Positions 12,196 through 12,896 of a stretch of 12,896 bases of DNA are shown piece after piece. The notes beneath the pieces are model-generated. The model was given only the letters and a program-made list of their open reading frames with translations. It made no database searches and was not told where the DNA came from. The position numbers were made by a program, and so were the translations under genes. Each line of letters opens with the position of its first letter. Within the stretch, counting starts at the first letter, position 1. This DNA is from UBA2177 sp964452735 (GTDB taxonomy: Bacteria > Patescibacteriota > Dojkabacteria > SC72): the NCBI GenBank assembly GCA_964452735.1, contig CAYVNA010000017.1, positions 1 to 12,896 of the forward strand, in the 5' to 3' direction.

Positions 12196-12896
12196 TTACA
12201 TCCTCTTACTAACTAATACTGGCCACCCTATCGGTATGAATGGAATCTCTTCGTTTAGATTTCCTCTAATTTCTTTTATTACTTCTATATAACTATTATC
12301 TTGTACCTCTTTCTCTCCCACAATTAAAATATTACCTATTCCCTCTTTATACGCAATCTTTATCCTTTTTGAAACACTTTCTGCTCTATCATCAATATCT
12401 ATCCTCAGATCTGGATTTTCCTCCACTATACTCAATGCAAAATTTACATACTTTTCACTAACAGGAATTATTCTTAGCTGAACAGGTCTAAAATCTATTG
12501 GGAAGTTTTCATAGTTATCAATCATCATATATATGTATCTCTCAATACCCCCAGGAATAGCTGAATGGATTATAACTGGATATTTATCGCCATCATACTT
12601 AATACCAAGTCTCTTGGCATTACCAACATCTATCTGTATACAACCAATCTCTCTAAACTGTTCAAACTTATCTATAATTCCATAATCTATATCTACTATC
12701 CAATATTTCTCTTCCTCCCCTATTTTAATATCAACCAATATCTCTTTTTTATTATCAATAGCCAATTTAACAATCTCTTTCTTATATTTCTCCCAGTTAT
12801 CCTGAGAACTAATTTTTGCAATATTCAAATACTCCTTCCCTGCAAGTTTAAAACTCTTCTTTAATTGCCCTTCAATCTTGGGATACCATTTCCAAG
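12196..12896 (-). CDS. thrS: Threonyl-tRNA synthetase, C-terminal part (5' end outside the window)
   Basis: The frame is open to the window edge and reads WYPKIEGQLKKSF at its upstream end, so the gene starts beyond 12896. The internal TTG at 12828 is not the true start. The visible part holds the end of the class II catalytic core: IGCIQIDVGNAKRLGIKY and the motif 3 region HSAIPGGIERYIYMM with its Arg, followed by the anticodon-binding domain (PVQLRIIPVSEKYVNFA to the end). This enzyme attaches threonine to tRNA-Thr. The wording QIDVGNAKR and IHSAIPGGIERY, and the P(V/L)LVSKR ending, resemble archaeal-type ThrRS more than the usual bacterial TIQ.DF..PERF.L.Y and H(R/A)...GS.ERF; this rests on memory of the families. 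The stop is TAA. Confidence 0.82.
   Translation of the reverse strand, partial: WKWYPKIEGQLKKSFKLAGKEYLNIAKISSQDNWEKYKKEIVKLAIDNKKEILVDIKIGEEEKYWIVDIDYGIIDKFEQFREIGCIQIDVGNAKRLGIKYDGDKYPVIIHSAIPGGIERYIYMMIDNYENFPIDFRPVQLRIIPVSEKYVNFALSIVEENPDLRIDIDDRAESVSKRIKIAYKEGIGNILIVGEKEVQDNSYIEVIKEIRGNLNEEIPFIPIGWPVLVSKRM

Noticed and set aside
12196..12828. A separate 210-residue gene starting at the TTG at 12828
   Set aside because: The frame continues upstream without a stop to the window edge with sequence that fits the synthetase, so the TTG is internal.

Overview
The window looks like a slice of a small, AT-rich bacterial genome (about 35-37% GC in the lines I counted), most likely from Patescibacteria (Candidate Phyla Radiation). 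The reasons are a fused TsaC-TsaE protein, convergent genes whose stop codons overlap, little recognisable Shine-Dalgarno sequence in front of most genes, an archaeal-looking threonyl-tRNA synthetase end, and several long proteins I cannot place. TGA is used as a stop (for example in the 70-576 and 9559-10632 genes), so this is not a TGA-recoding lineage. The lineage is an inference; no marker gene here settles it.

Layout from left to right. Positions 1-27 are the 5' end of a tRNA-Leu on the minus strand. Two unrecognised minus-strand genes follow: a 1009-residue protein (594-3623) and, 17 bases downstream of it, a 168-residue protein (70-576). Next is a distinct module (about 3631-6003) that is near 50% GC, has strong GGAGG ribosome binding sites, and encodes a four-helix membrane protein and a membrane-anchored bifunctional peptidoglycan hydrolase (lytic transglycosylase plus M23 peptidase). 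The non-coding DNA on both sides carries matching inverted motifs and dense hairpins, so the module may be a captured or invertible cassette.

From 6155 come enolase and an unrecognised 343-residue protein, read rightwards in one unit. They converge on a leftward t6A operon (tsaC-tsaE fusion, then tsaD), which makes the threonylcarbamoyladenosine modification of ANN-decoding tRNAs. TsaD carries a GC-rich, palindrome-packed in-frame insertion. The t6A operon diverges from thioredoxin through an 18-bp perfect palindrome that presents a TATAAT box on both strands. Thioredoxin converges, with overlapping stops, on a PAS-like/GGDEF diguanylate cyclase that has both the catalytic motif and the inhibitory I-site.

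The right end has a tRNA-Asp(GUC) cut by a 10-N assembly gap (12078-12087), about 110 bases of non-coding DNA, and the C-terminal part of a threonyl-tRNA synthetase that runs off the window.

Functionally the window mixes core housekeeping (glycolysis, tRNA modification and charging, redox) with signalling and cell-wall remodelling. The most unusual parts are the flanked hydrolase module with its structured borders, the palindromic insertion in tsaD, and the 1009-residue orphan with a possible nucleotidyltransferase-like core.
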